Shown here piece by piece: positions 19,239-27,932 of a stretch of DNA of 27,932 nucleotides. The notes below the pieces were generated by a model. The model saw only the letters and a program-made list of their open reading frames with translations. It did no database searches and had not been told where the DNA came from. A program made the translations under genes and the position numbers. Each line of letters opens with the position of its first letter. Position 1 is the first letter of the stretch. The DNA is from Fragilaria radians (lineage: Eukaryota; Bacillariophyta; Fragilariophyceae; Fragilariales; Fragilariaceae), in the NCBI GenBank assembly GCA_900642245.1, contig CAAAJI010000374.1:1-27932 (forward strand). The letters run 5' to 3'.

Positions 19239-19470
19239 AAAAGAATGATCCTGGAATGATGTTGGATTATGCAACCGCAAAGACATTAAAATTAGATGTG
19301 ACTGAATATGCCAAGAGAATGATTGAAAAATTCTGAAAGAGTTCAAAAAGGCAAAGTGCCCCTGGAATGAGATTTTATGTGTATCAGAAAAGAACAGTAA
19401 CAAGCTGAATAAGGAGAAAGCTAAGGATGTCAAGTGTGTGTATGTCAAATGCTCTGGAATCTTTCGGGTC
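19239..19470 (+). pseudogene. Remnant of a CoDi-like Copia reverse transcriptase
   Basis: The plus strand reads NDPGMMLDYATA, LKLDVTEYAKRMIEKF, then after a stop/frame change CPWNEILCVSEKNS and LNKEKAKDV. This follows, block by block, the RT connection segment of element 1 (HDYLGMTLDLS, VAITMKDYINAII, then ANHLFEVND and LTEENAVKFHH). It is therefore a short, old piece of a related Copia element of a different subfamily. No LTRs or other domains remain beside it. Confidence 0.55.
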
Positions 19471-20096
19471 TAATACTCTGCACGATTGATGTAGTTCACA
19501 TCAAACTCCCTTTCTTGCTGCATCAAACTCTTTTTGTGGGACTAGAATCTGTATTGTTTTTGTTTTTGGATTTGTATATTGCATGATTGACCAACAGCTC
19601 ATTTTTATGGCTGACTCATATAATCTCAAATACTTCAGATCCTTTTGACTTATAAACATCCTAAACAAAATAAATTTAAAATGGACTGAAGTTGAAATGA
19701 CTTGCTTTTGGGTTTTGATGTGGTTACAGCTATGTAAACACTGAGCCACGCAGAGTGTAACGTGAGGAATTCAGTGCCGATGCTATAATTACCCAATGGT
19801 CACTTCATCCATCCCAGTTTTGAAGGCTTTTCCTGGATAAGTTTGATCTAGCCAGTTTGATGGACAAGCCAAGAAGAGAATAGATAGTAGATTGAAGGGA
19901 ATTGCGTTTGCAAAATCACTGAACTTTCCAGCTTATCCTTCCTGGTCAAGACATTTTGCTTGGTAGGCACATAGACTAGACTGCCGTGCAACGGTTGACT
20001 ACTAGCGTCTCACATGCAGTAAGCAGTAGTACTTGGGCGACTGCTGCAACACAAAAAAACTGCATTTTATCATCATCCTCGTGCGATAATCTGAAA
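19471..20096. other. Intergenic and 5' region of the methyltransferase gene
   Basis: No gene recognised. The reading frame of the methyltransferase extends upstream to 19986 but without an ATG. CATGCAGTAAGC near 20012-20023 could contain a splice donor, so an upstream non-coding or short coding exon cannot be ruled out. Confidence 0.4.
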
Positions 20097-21839
20097 ATGA
20101 TGTTCCAATCTAAATTGTCGTCTCCTCGTGGTATGCTTGTACTGACCTTAATTATGATGTGTTGTTTTGTCATACAAATGATACAACGTTCGATGATGAC
20201 AACGAGCATTGATGGGAGACAAAAACAAGAAAAACAAGAAAAACAAGAACAACAACAACAACAACAACAATTCAACAAGGCCGTAGAAGAATTATCCAAA
20301 CTCGTTTCCGAATTAAAACAACTCAAAACAGATTTGAAATCAGAATTACATAATCTTCACGCAATACTTGATGAATATGATAATGAAGAGAAGCATACTT
20401 CAGATCGAGGTGATTGGGATATTATGAAACACGCAGCATTAAAGAATACCCAACCAGCCTACAAATCTGCTCTATCAAAATCTTCTACCTCCACATCGTA
20501 CAAAGAACCTCCCGAAGCTGATCTATTTTTTGATCCTTTTGATGCCATGCCGGGTATGCCCATAAATTTAGCTAATTTTTATCGAACGCAAGGTAGTGCT
20601 GCCAAGGATCCCTTTGAAACGAATCAAAACGATACGTGGTTATTGAATCATGCCACAGATGAATGGAACAGCTCTACCATAAGCAGCAATCTTATTGATC
20701 CTGATCGTTGGAAAGATTATATCAAGTTATATGATGTCAAATTACCTGGAGTACCATCGTCAGCCTTGGCATGGAGAGTCCCATACTTTCATTCCACTCC
20801 CTCTTGGTTATTGTCCAAACGAACATTCTTGGCAGAATTATTCTTTTGTCCTCCCAATGGTCACGAGGGGGCTATCACGCATCTTATAGGACAACTCCTG
20901 TTTACAGCCAAACCAAAGGATGGCAGCTTCGTGGATGTGGGTTCAAGTTTGGGATTCTATTCTCTCATGGCCTGGAAGATGGGGTATAACGTATATGCAA
21001 TGGATATTCAACCCATGTGTCTATGGATGCTTCACAACTTAGCACAGTACAATGAGGATAATATCAATTCTAAAGGCGACAACATCAAACGTAACAACGT
21101 CAACAAACAAAATCAATTACATTTACATCTGATGGGTCTATCCGACACAAAGGCAGTGGTAGAGAATAGTGAGGGAGGTTGTGACTATGAGAATTATTAC
21201 CTAATGCGTGATCCGAAGACAAATAAAGTTCAACGTCCCGATGAAATTTACGATCCAAATCCTGCTGGTCGGAATGTTCGAGTACCTATCCTATCCCTGG
21301 ATCAGTGGATTGAAATTGGAAAGCCTCAACTTCCCATTCGAGTTATGAAAATAGATACAGAAGGGGCGGAAGGTAAAATTCTATTGGGCATGACAAAGAC
21401 CTTATCCTCCCATTATTGTCCCATCCAAAATTTTATTGTGGAAATAACACCGGCACATTGGTATCGATTTGGTGGCAAAAAAGACATGGAATCGGATACG
21501 GATATGATCAATGCCTTTGTGAATGTTGTGAAGCTCTACCGCTACAAGGCCTATTTGTTATATACCGATGAGACACGGAAACCACCCACAAAATTTCATA
21601 CTTTCCTACGACCATTATCGAAACATCCCAGTATGCCAAATGTGAAGGATACAGGATGTGATGGTGCCAAATTTTATGCCATTGAGGATATGAGACGTTT
21701 CTTTACAGATTATTGCTTTGACTTTGCATCTACTGTCATACGACCTGGAGGGAAAACTGCCAAGGGATTTTGTGGTAATGTTTGGTTCCAGAAAGAAGAA
21801 AAGGAATGTAAACGAAAAGAAGAGGAAGAAGAAGAATGA
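20097..21839 (+). CDS. Membrane-anchored FkbM-family methyltransferase
   Basis: 580 residues from the first in-frame ATG (20097, MMFQSK). The frame is open further upstream to a GTG at 19986, which is unlikely to start a nuclear gene. A single hydrophobic segment (GMLVLTLIMMCCFVIQMI, about 12-29) behind a short basic N-terminus suggests a type II signal anchor. It is followed by a Gln-rich tract and coiled-coil stalk (about 41-95). The catalytic domain has the SAM-binding FVDVGSSLGFYS (about 278-289), acidic MD (302-303), SLDQW, and KIDTEGAEG (about 418-426), the hallmarks of the FkbM/Methyltransf_21 family, which methylates sugars or other small acceptors. Golgi or ER lumen location is likely. 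The substrate is unknown. The C-terminus is Lys/Glu-rich (GAA repeats in the DNA). Convergent with the ATG16-like gene. Confidence 0.85.
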   Translation: MMFQSKLSSPRGMLVLTLIMMCCFVIQMIQRSMMTTSIDGRQKQEKQEKQEQQQQQQQFNKAVEELSKLVSELKQLKTDLKSELHNLHAILDEYDNEEKHTSDRGDWDIMKHAALKNTQPAYKSALSKSSTSTSYKEPPEADLFFDPFDAMPGMPINLANFYRTQGSAAKDPFETNQNDTWLLNHATDEWNSSTISSNLIDPDRWKDYIKLYDVKLPGVPSSALAWRVPYFHSTPSWLLSKRTFLAELFFCPPNGHEGAITHLIGQLLFTAKPKDGSFVDVGSSLGFYSLMAWKMGYNVYAMDIQPMCLWMLHNLAQYNEDNINSKGDNIKRNNVNKQNQLHLHLMGLSDTKAVVENSEGGCDYENYYLMRDPKTNKVQRPDEIYDPNPAGRNVRVPILSLDQWIEIGKPQLPIRVMKIDTEGAEGKILLGMTKTLSSHYCPIQNFIVEITPAHWYRFGGKKDMESDTDMINAFVNVVKLYRYKAYLLYTDETRKPPTKFHTFLRPLSKHPSMPNVKDTGCDGAKFYAIEDMRRFFTDYCFDFASTVIRPGGKTAKGFCGNVWFQKEEKECKRKEEEEEE

Positions 21840-22391
21840 GTATTTCCAAATCCATGCAGAGAAAACACCGTTTAACACATAATTATTGTCATCAAGGACG
21901 TAACGAATACGACAATCTTGATGACAGCTGCAATTTCATAAAAGACAAAAGCACACAGGTAATCCCATAAGGCGAAAAATAAATCATTTTTCTCCAGTAC
22001 GTGTTAGAAATCATATCGTAATTTCTGTAATCTTTTCTTGACTATATGATATCACAATTTATAGGAAAACAACTTTTGACATTGGTTTCTTAGCCACGGT
22101 ATAGATTAGGTACAAAGGGTAAAGGATTCATAAACCCTTACAATCCACCTCAAAAAGCGTGGTGGAATCAAAACATACATTTGTTCATCATTCTCAAGAG
22201 AATCTCCTCGTAGTATCGGAAGCTTGTGCATGTCATCGCAATAGGGGATCCAATTGAAAGGATAGTATTTGTTTTATCGATCTAGAAACAAAGATTCGAA
22301 GCATCGTAACTGGCTGAAGAAACACTGACGAGAAGTAAGCCATTAGGGAATATCTCTATCACGATGCTTTATGGGGAGACCTATAAACAGT
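21840..22391. other. Intergenic between two convergent genes
   Basis: Shared 3' region of the methyltransferase and ATG16-like genes. It holds a small hairpin, AAGGGT (22115-22120) and ACCCTT (22134-22139). No open frame of interest and no RNA gene is seen. Confidence 0.5.
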
Positions 22392-24492
22392 TTAAGCCCA
22401 AAATGTAAGTTTTCCATTCCGATCCCCAGTTACAATTTGAGATGATTGACCATCGGTGCCAGCTTCTCCTCCTCCTCCTCCTCCTCCACCACCACCTCCT
22501 CCCCATGCTATTCCAATCAAACCAAAACTTCTGTTTTGATCCTCAGGATAGGACGCAGTCACAATTCTTTGACCATCCTCGATACGCCATACGACCACAT
22601 ATTCTCTCCTTCCTGTTGTTGCAGTATTCGTTATGACAGATGCCACGTATTGTCCATCAGGACTCATGGCAGTGGCGGTGACGACGTTGTTAGAAGCCAT
22701 GCTACTGTCACCTATAATACAATCATCCTTCCAAGTTTGTACGATAGCAGGCGTAGTAGATGATTTTGTAGACGATGATGATACCTTTCGCAAATCCCAA
22801 ACATTCCATGTATGATCTATACGTCCATGAGTTACAAGACGTGTCGCATGAGAAGTAGGATCTAAGAATATGGATGTCACACCGCCCACATGTCCCTCTT
22901 GAATCTCCAGAGAATGGTTCCCAGTACGAAGATCCCAAGCACGAATACCTCCGTCGGCATGGCCCGAAACTAGTAGGGTAGTAGTATCCACATTGGAGGT
23001 ATTGGATGTTGTTGTCGTTACATCCAAAGCTTGACACATTGAACCATGTAGAATTGTCGTCGATTGACGGTAGGTACTTCTGGTTATATCCCACAATTTG
23101 ATGGATCGATCGGCGGATGCAGTAATTAGGGATGTACCGTTGCCAATGAAACGTACACATGTTACTTTGTTAGCATGTCCAACCAATTGGTGAATCTAGA
23201 GGCAAGAGTATAGTGAGTGAGGGACTTCCTTCGGTGCTTAATATACTAAATTTTGACAATATATATGATGAACGAACGAATGAGAGAGAGAGAACAGAAA
23301 ATGAAATCAAACGTACCATCCGTTGGGTTTGAATATTCCAGACACGACACATTTTATCTGTACCACCAGCTGCTACGAGATCTCCATACATATCACATGT
23401 CAACAGTGCATAGGTTCCTCGAAAGGTATGTCTTGGATGACATGAGGATGCGGAATGGTGTTCTTCCAAATGTGAATGTTTTACTGGAGATCCATCCCAC
23501 ACGTGTACACATGCGTCAGATCCACAACTCACAAGATTAATATTCGAACTGCTTTTGTTGCTACTTCCACTATTGTCATATCGAACACAAAACACGTCTC
23601 CCTTATGAGCAGATGGAAGGCATGCTTGTATGGATAATGATGATGATGGTGGTAGGATTCTGATTGGAGATGTAGTCATTAATGTGTCATTTTTTGTTAC
23701 CGTTTCCTCTATTCGTTTTGTCACTTTCGTTCCAACCATTGTTTCGGCTGTAACTGTAGATGGAGGAACTGTAGATGATGACAAACTCCCAAACCACGAT
23801 CGACGTTTCTCATCCTGACTACTTAGTGTCCGTAACATGGCAACTTCCTTTCTAAGTTGATCTACCATTTCATTAAGGACATTAACTTCATTTGAAGTCT
23901 TTTCTTTGTCTGATACAAGACGATCAATAAGCTTTCTATTTTCGTCCTTGATGACATCATTTTCTTTTTGTAGGGATCGTATGCTATCTTTCAATCCAAC
24001 ATATTGTATTTCAGCAAGTTTGGTAAAGGATTTCGTATCTTCAACCTTTTGAGATAAATGATCAATAGTTTTATCTTGTTTTCCAATTTCTTGTGCCAAT
24101 AATTTGAGTTTCTGTTCGAGAATTGCCTTTTCTTCTTTTGCTTCGATCAAAGCCTTTGTTGCTTCTTGTGCTTGATTACTTTGTGATTGATACTCCTTCC
24201 GAGTATCATCAAGTTGATCTTGTAACTGCTCTAACTTTTCTCGTAATCGTGTCTCATTTCGGAGAGCTGCCATCTCTCCTTTTCCTTGTTGATTCTCCGT
24301 CGTCATCATTGCCGCATCCTGCGGTAGTGTGGATGACAAAATAATTTGTTGACGCTCCAAACTTTCAAATTTTCGTTGTGCTTCGTCCAACTTTTCGAGT
24401 AATAATGCATTTGATTCGTATACAGGAAGAAAGGGGATCGTTTCTTGAGTATTCCGATCAACGACAAGACGATACAAGTCGTCGAGATTCAT
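22392..24492 (-). CDS. ATG16-like autophagy protein (coiled coil + WD40), two exons
   Basis: Exons 24492-23317 and 23195-22392 join in phase 0 across a 121-bp GT-AG intron (23196-23316) to 659 residues. The N-terminus (about 1-50) could be the ATG5-binding helix. Residues about 30-225 form a long Leu/Glu/Lys-rich coiled coil. A Ser/Thr-rich linker follows, then WD40 repeats from about 290 to the end (VSCGSDACVHVWD, AAGGTDKMCRVWN, ITASADRSIKLWD, VSGHADGGIRAWDLR, YVASV...VVVWR, VTGDRNGKLTFWA). Repeat spacing and the SGHADGGIRAWDLR block resemble human ATG16L1. ATG16 joins ATG12-ATG5 to direct ATG8 lipidation at the phagophore. A run of 12 Gly (624-635), encoded by a GGA microsatellite, lies inside the last blade. 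A generic coiled-coil WD40 protein is the alternative. Confidence 0.85.
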
Positions 24493-26879
24493 TTTCGATG
24501 TCCTTGATGGATGTGGAGATAAACTAAACTAGTACTAGCATTAGCCAGCACAAATACAGTATCATGCTGTGAGTAGTGCAGTATCCTTGCACCTAACAAA
24601 GTCACACTTGGGGCAACTATATACACATTAGGGAAATCATCCATGCACACGTTTTGGGATTGTTTTGTTGATACAAACATAATAATGAAATTCATTAGGA
24701 GTTCTATCTTTCATTAGTAATTCACCCAATTCTAGATAAACTCCGGATACAACAATTTGAATAATCATCTGGGATCATATGTTGGTCAAGACTTCAAGCA
24801 GATGTATAACTGGATATTGTAAAATCTCGTAAACAAAAAAAAGGATATACAGACATTTATGAAGTTATCCATGAAAGACAGAAACAAATCTGAAGATTCA
24901 ACAATCATTCCAAAAGGGTTACAGTGAGGAAATACAGAAGCAAAGGGGGCGTAACTTGAGTAATGAAATACATATATTGATTGTTTAATTTGCATGATAA
25001 CTTCAAAGACTTTTGAAAGTTGTTAGTGCATACAAGTACATTCTTACAGGTTTAAAGCAAATGCATATCCTTTTTCATCTTTGAGGAATGTCTTTCTAGA
25101 AAGAATATAGAGAAATGTGAGATTTGACTATGATAGCAATGGCAATGAAAAACGACGAAGCAAGAGCAATGATGATTCGGATAGATAATACCTTGAATAA
25201 TTAGTTATTTTGCATTTTTTAAGTATTGTTTTATTGTACGCTTTGGGTATTGAAACCATTTAAATACATGTATTTGAAATTTTCCCACATCTGCAACTGA
25301 GCCACTGGACAAAAATTAACAGAATGCAAAGGCGGCCAACGAAAAGATGAGATCAAATGAGAGAAAAGGACAATTAATGAAACTGACTGGAACACATCCT
25401 GTGAAATTAGTTTCATTTTTGATGTATACTTTGATCATGGGAGAATTCAGTTCAGCCCTTAACATATAAAGATAATGTCAATATCTATACAGATCTAATA
25501 CCGGCATTAAACTTGTTGATACTGCTAATCGATATGTCATTTTTCATTGATCAGCTCAGGTAGATATCAAAGACAGACATTCTAAGTATTTGAATCAAGG
25601 TTATAACTCAAAGACTTCCAAGCATTGGATTATGACTTTTCTAACAAATCTCTCTGGTGTTTGATTGACTCATATACCTGACAAGCAACAGTGTAGGCAA
25701 AACTCCACATCTTTGTGCAGAATAATCATATCATTCAACTCTGACCATAAGTTGTTGAATGATTTCAAGAAGCCACCTCTCTCCCAAAAATGCCATGACA
25801 CTACTATCATTACTCAGCAGTATACAAATTTTCGAAGTGTTGAAAAAAGAAATCGACAATTTGATTCTTGGATCCTTTATCTGAAAATATGCGAAAGGCC
25901 TCAGTCAACACATGCATTTCCATCGCCTTGCTGGGAAAAATTAACATGCAAGGCAAAGTTGACACGACTCAATGAGACCTAGACAATACTTAAATGAAGA
26001 GGAGTAGAAATTATATAGAACGCATTACTCTAAATTAACGATCACGCAAGAGCAAATATACTTAGTATTCAGTATCATTCAAAGTTGCTGTGGGAATTGA
26101 GTGAACAATTAAGTTTCACTATCCGTGAATAGGTGTTACAATATGCAACATATCCAAAGTCGTATCATTTACTTTCACCAGCAATGTTGGAAGTCTGTAT
26201 TGAAGATACACAAATCAATCTTATGGCTATTAACTTCTGTAAAGATCGTGTACTGCTTTGCCCTTGACAGTTACGATATCAAATTTGCTTTGCTATATGG
26301 AGTTTATCCTTCTCAATGACGCATCAGTTATGGTGTCAACTTTGCCTCTCCCAAACTAACATACATCTTGTTTCATTCCACAAATTTATGATGTTTAATT
26401 ATGTAAGAATAGAAAAAAATTGTACACAATGGTTTTTTTTATCAAGCTTAAAGCACCTTGAGTGCAGTTACCTCAATTTATTGGATTTTTTAAACTACAG
26501 CTCCTAGTGTGAAATCATATTCTATCTTGTACTCTCAACAAAGTGAACCTACAACTCTGTAAGGTTAGCAAATAAGACTACACGTAATTCTTTTGATATA
26601 ATGTGCCTAATTCATGATGATTCAATGTTCTCCGAAGGGAATTCCAAAAATCAAACTGTTGATGGTTGTAGTGCCATTCACTAGTGTTAGGGTTTCATGA
26701 AACATTACATCTATTCCAGGAACTTCCAGGGCAAAAAAAATCGCCACCTATTAAGTATTTAGTCTTGTTTTGATTTTCCAACCGGATGAATGTTTCCAAA
26801 CATGGAAGGTAGGATACGTCGCGTTGCTTCAACTGATTTCAAAACTGAAGATCATAAAATTCAGAATTGATTAAAAAAT
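24493..26879. other. 2.4-kb intergenic region between divergent genes
   Basis: AT-rich DNA without a gene I can support. The longest frame (25665-25982, 105 codons, starting MTHIPDKQQC) has no domain features. It should contain the promoters of the ATG16-like gene at the left end and the AAA ATPase gene at the right end. I see no transposon coding homology and no tRNA. Confidence 0.5.
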
Positions 26880-27932
26880 ATGGAAGGACAGGAAAATGGA
26901 TTCGATATTGGAAATATTCAAACAATGGGAATCGTCAATGCTTTGAAAACCGGTGATGTAATGTTAGATATGGTGATCGCGATGTCTATTCCGTTGATTT
27001 TGCGATATCTATTTACTGTCATCGGATCCATTCATGAATATTTCAACCTTGAGCCTTGGATAACTTGGTGGCAAAGTCGCCATCAAAAGTTTCAACGCTA
27101 TATCATTCATAAATCCGTGGATAATTATTGGGGTGGATCAAATTCCTTAGACAGTGACAGTCAGAACACTGTACTCATCAAAGCAATTCAGCTTTATTTA
27201 CATCACAAGATCAAGTTAGATTTGACAGTTGCTAATCTTGATTTGACATCGATGGATGACAAAAATTTTAGCCAATATGGAGCATCCTACTATGATTGTG
27301 ACAGCGATGACGAGGACTCTGGAAGCAGTAGAAAGACACTTTTTGGTATATTGAGTAAATACAAGATTATTAAAAAACCACCACATGATGAATGGCATGA
27401 CATTGGTCGTCACGGAGAATCAATGAGTGTTGTAGAACTGAAAATACAAGAGCATCAATCGACCGATAACCAAGGAGAAAAGGGTTCAAAATCTCATAAA
27501 ACCCTAGAATTACATTTTGTATCTGATGGTTCCGATGCTATTGATGCCTTCATCACAACAGCTTACGAATGGTACATGTCAGAGCTTCGAAGATTAGAAG
27601 ATAATTCACGATACTTGTACGAACTCCAAACTCCCAAACGCACTCTCGACAGCTCAGAAGATGAGGAGCCAACAAGTGGTATTATGTATGCCCGTTATGG
27701 ACTAAGCGACGAAAAGACTTTTTCCAGTCTTTTCTTCCCACAAAAACAAATGCTTATGCAGTTGGTGGATCATTTTCAGAAAAAGACCGGAAAGTACAGC
27801 ATCAGCGGTTACCCTCATAAGCTTGGTCTCCTGTTACACGGTCCACCTGGAACAGGAAAAACATCTCTAATCAAAGCATTAGCACAATACACTGGAAGAT
27901 CTATTGTTAATGTTTCTCTATCAAAGATATCC
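26880..27932 (+). CDS. BCS1-like AAA ATPase, 5' part (cut by window end)
   Basis: An open frame of 351 codons with no stop before the window ends. The ATG at 26880 is the first after an in-frame TGA at 26868. A hydrophobic segment (about 29-50, MLDMVIAMSIPLILRYLF) is followed by a BCS1_N-like region containing an acidic loop (CDSDDEDSGSS, about 140-150) and the pre-AAA FFPQKQMLMQLVDHF. The AAA core begins with KLGLLLHGPPGTGKTSLI (Walker A 321-328). N-terminal TM, BCS1_N and AAA is the layout of BCS1, the inner-membrane chaperone that inserts the Rieske protein into respiratory complex III. Diatoms and plants also have several BCS1-like paralogues of other or unknown location, so the exact role is open. 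Walker B and the C-terminus lie outside the window. Confidence 0.88.
   Translation, partial: MEGQENGFDIGNIQTMGIVNALKTGDVMLDMVIAMSIPLILRYLFTVIGSIHEYFNLEPWITWWQSRHQKFQRYIIHKSVDNYWGGSNSLDSDSQNTVLIKAIQLYLHHKIKLDLTVANLDLTSMDDKNFSQYGASYYDCDSDDEDSGSSRKTLFGILSKYKIIKKPPHDEWHDIGRHGESMSVVELKIQEHQSTDNQGEKGSKSHKTLELHFVSDGSDAIDAFITTAYEWYMSELRRLEDNSRYLYELQTPKRTLDSSEDEEPTSGIMYARYGLSDEKTFSSLFFPQKQMLMQLVDHFQKKTGKYSISGYPHKLGLLLHGPPGTGKTSLIKALAQYTGRSIVNVSLSKIS

Noticed and set aside
19986..20096. Upstream extension of the methyltransferase to a GTG at 19986
   Set aside because: Nuclear eukaryotic genes rarely start at GTG, and the extension lacks conserved features. The first ATG is at 20097, just before the signal anchor.
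20097..21839. Overlapping frames on both strands within the methyltransferase
   Set aside because: They are shadows of the long open frame. The same holds for overlapping frames in the TWINKLE, ATG16-like and Copia genes.
25665..25982. 105-codon frame in the large intergenic region
   Set aside because: No recognisable motif, and its length is not unusual for AT-rich non-coding DNA.

Overview
The window looks like nuclear DNA of a diatom (stramenopile alga). It is AT-rich and has short GT-AG spliceosomal introns (88, 126 and 121 bp). Its host genes are eukaryotic, several of them mitochondrial. One Copia retroelement has the unusual protease core (DNQST) and reverse-transcriptase core (HVDD) known from diatom Copia (CoDi-type) elements. 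I cannot name the species.

Left part (1 to about 15.1 kb) is a repeat and transposon graveyard. Positions 1-1153 hold a degenerate tandem repeat bracketed by a perfect 30-bp direct repeat. Positions 1268-1815 hold two repeat blocks whose inverted copies lie at 7128-7300 and 8624-8996. Between them is Copia element 1 (about 1948-7497), CoDi-like, broken by at least four frameshifts, a stop, and a foreign insert of about 0.85 kb in its RNase H domain. From 8019 to 10219 runs a decayed coding unit I do not recognise. Its last codons were hit by Copia element 2 (10220-14875), a classical DSG-protease Copia with two 220-bp LTRs and a recognisable target-site duplication (AAGAC/AAGACA). Element 2 also carries many stops and frameshifts.

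Right part (15.6 kb to the end) is gene space with five intact-looking genes. These are a small LYR-motif protein resembling ISD11/LYRM4 (+), a three-exon TWINKLE-type mitochondrial primase-helicase (-), a membrane-anchored FkbM-type methyltransferase (+), an ATG16-like autophagy protein with coiled coil and WD40 repeats (two exons, -), and the 5' part of a BCS1-like AAA ATPase (+) that runs off the window. LYRM4-like and TWINKLE are convergent, TWINKLE and FkbM divergent, FkbM and ATG16 convergent, ATG16 and BCS1 divergent. A further Copia reverse-transcriptase scrap lies between TWINKLE and FkbM.

Three of the five genes (ISD11-like, TWINKLE, BCS1-like) are predicted to act in mitochondria, but they are not co-transcribed. 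The most interesting regulatory sequence is a perfect 14-bp palindrome matching the E2F/DP consensus, 45 bp upstream of the TWINKLE start codon. No tRNA, rRNA or CRISPR array was seen.
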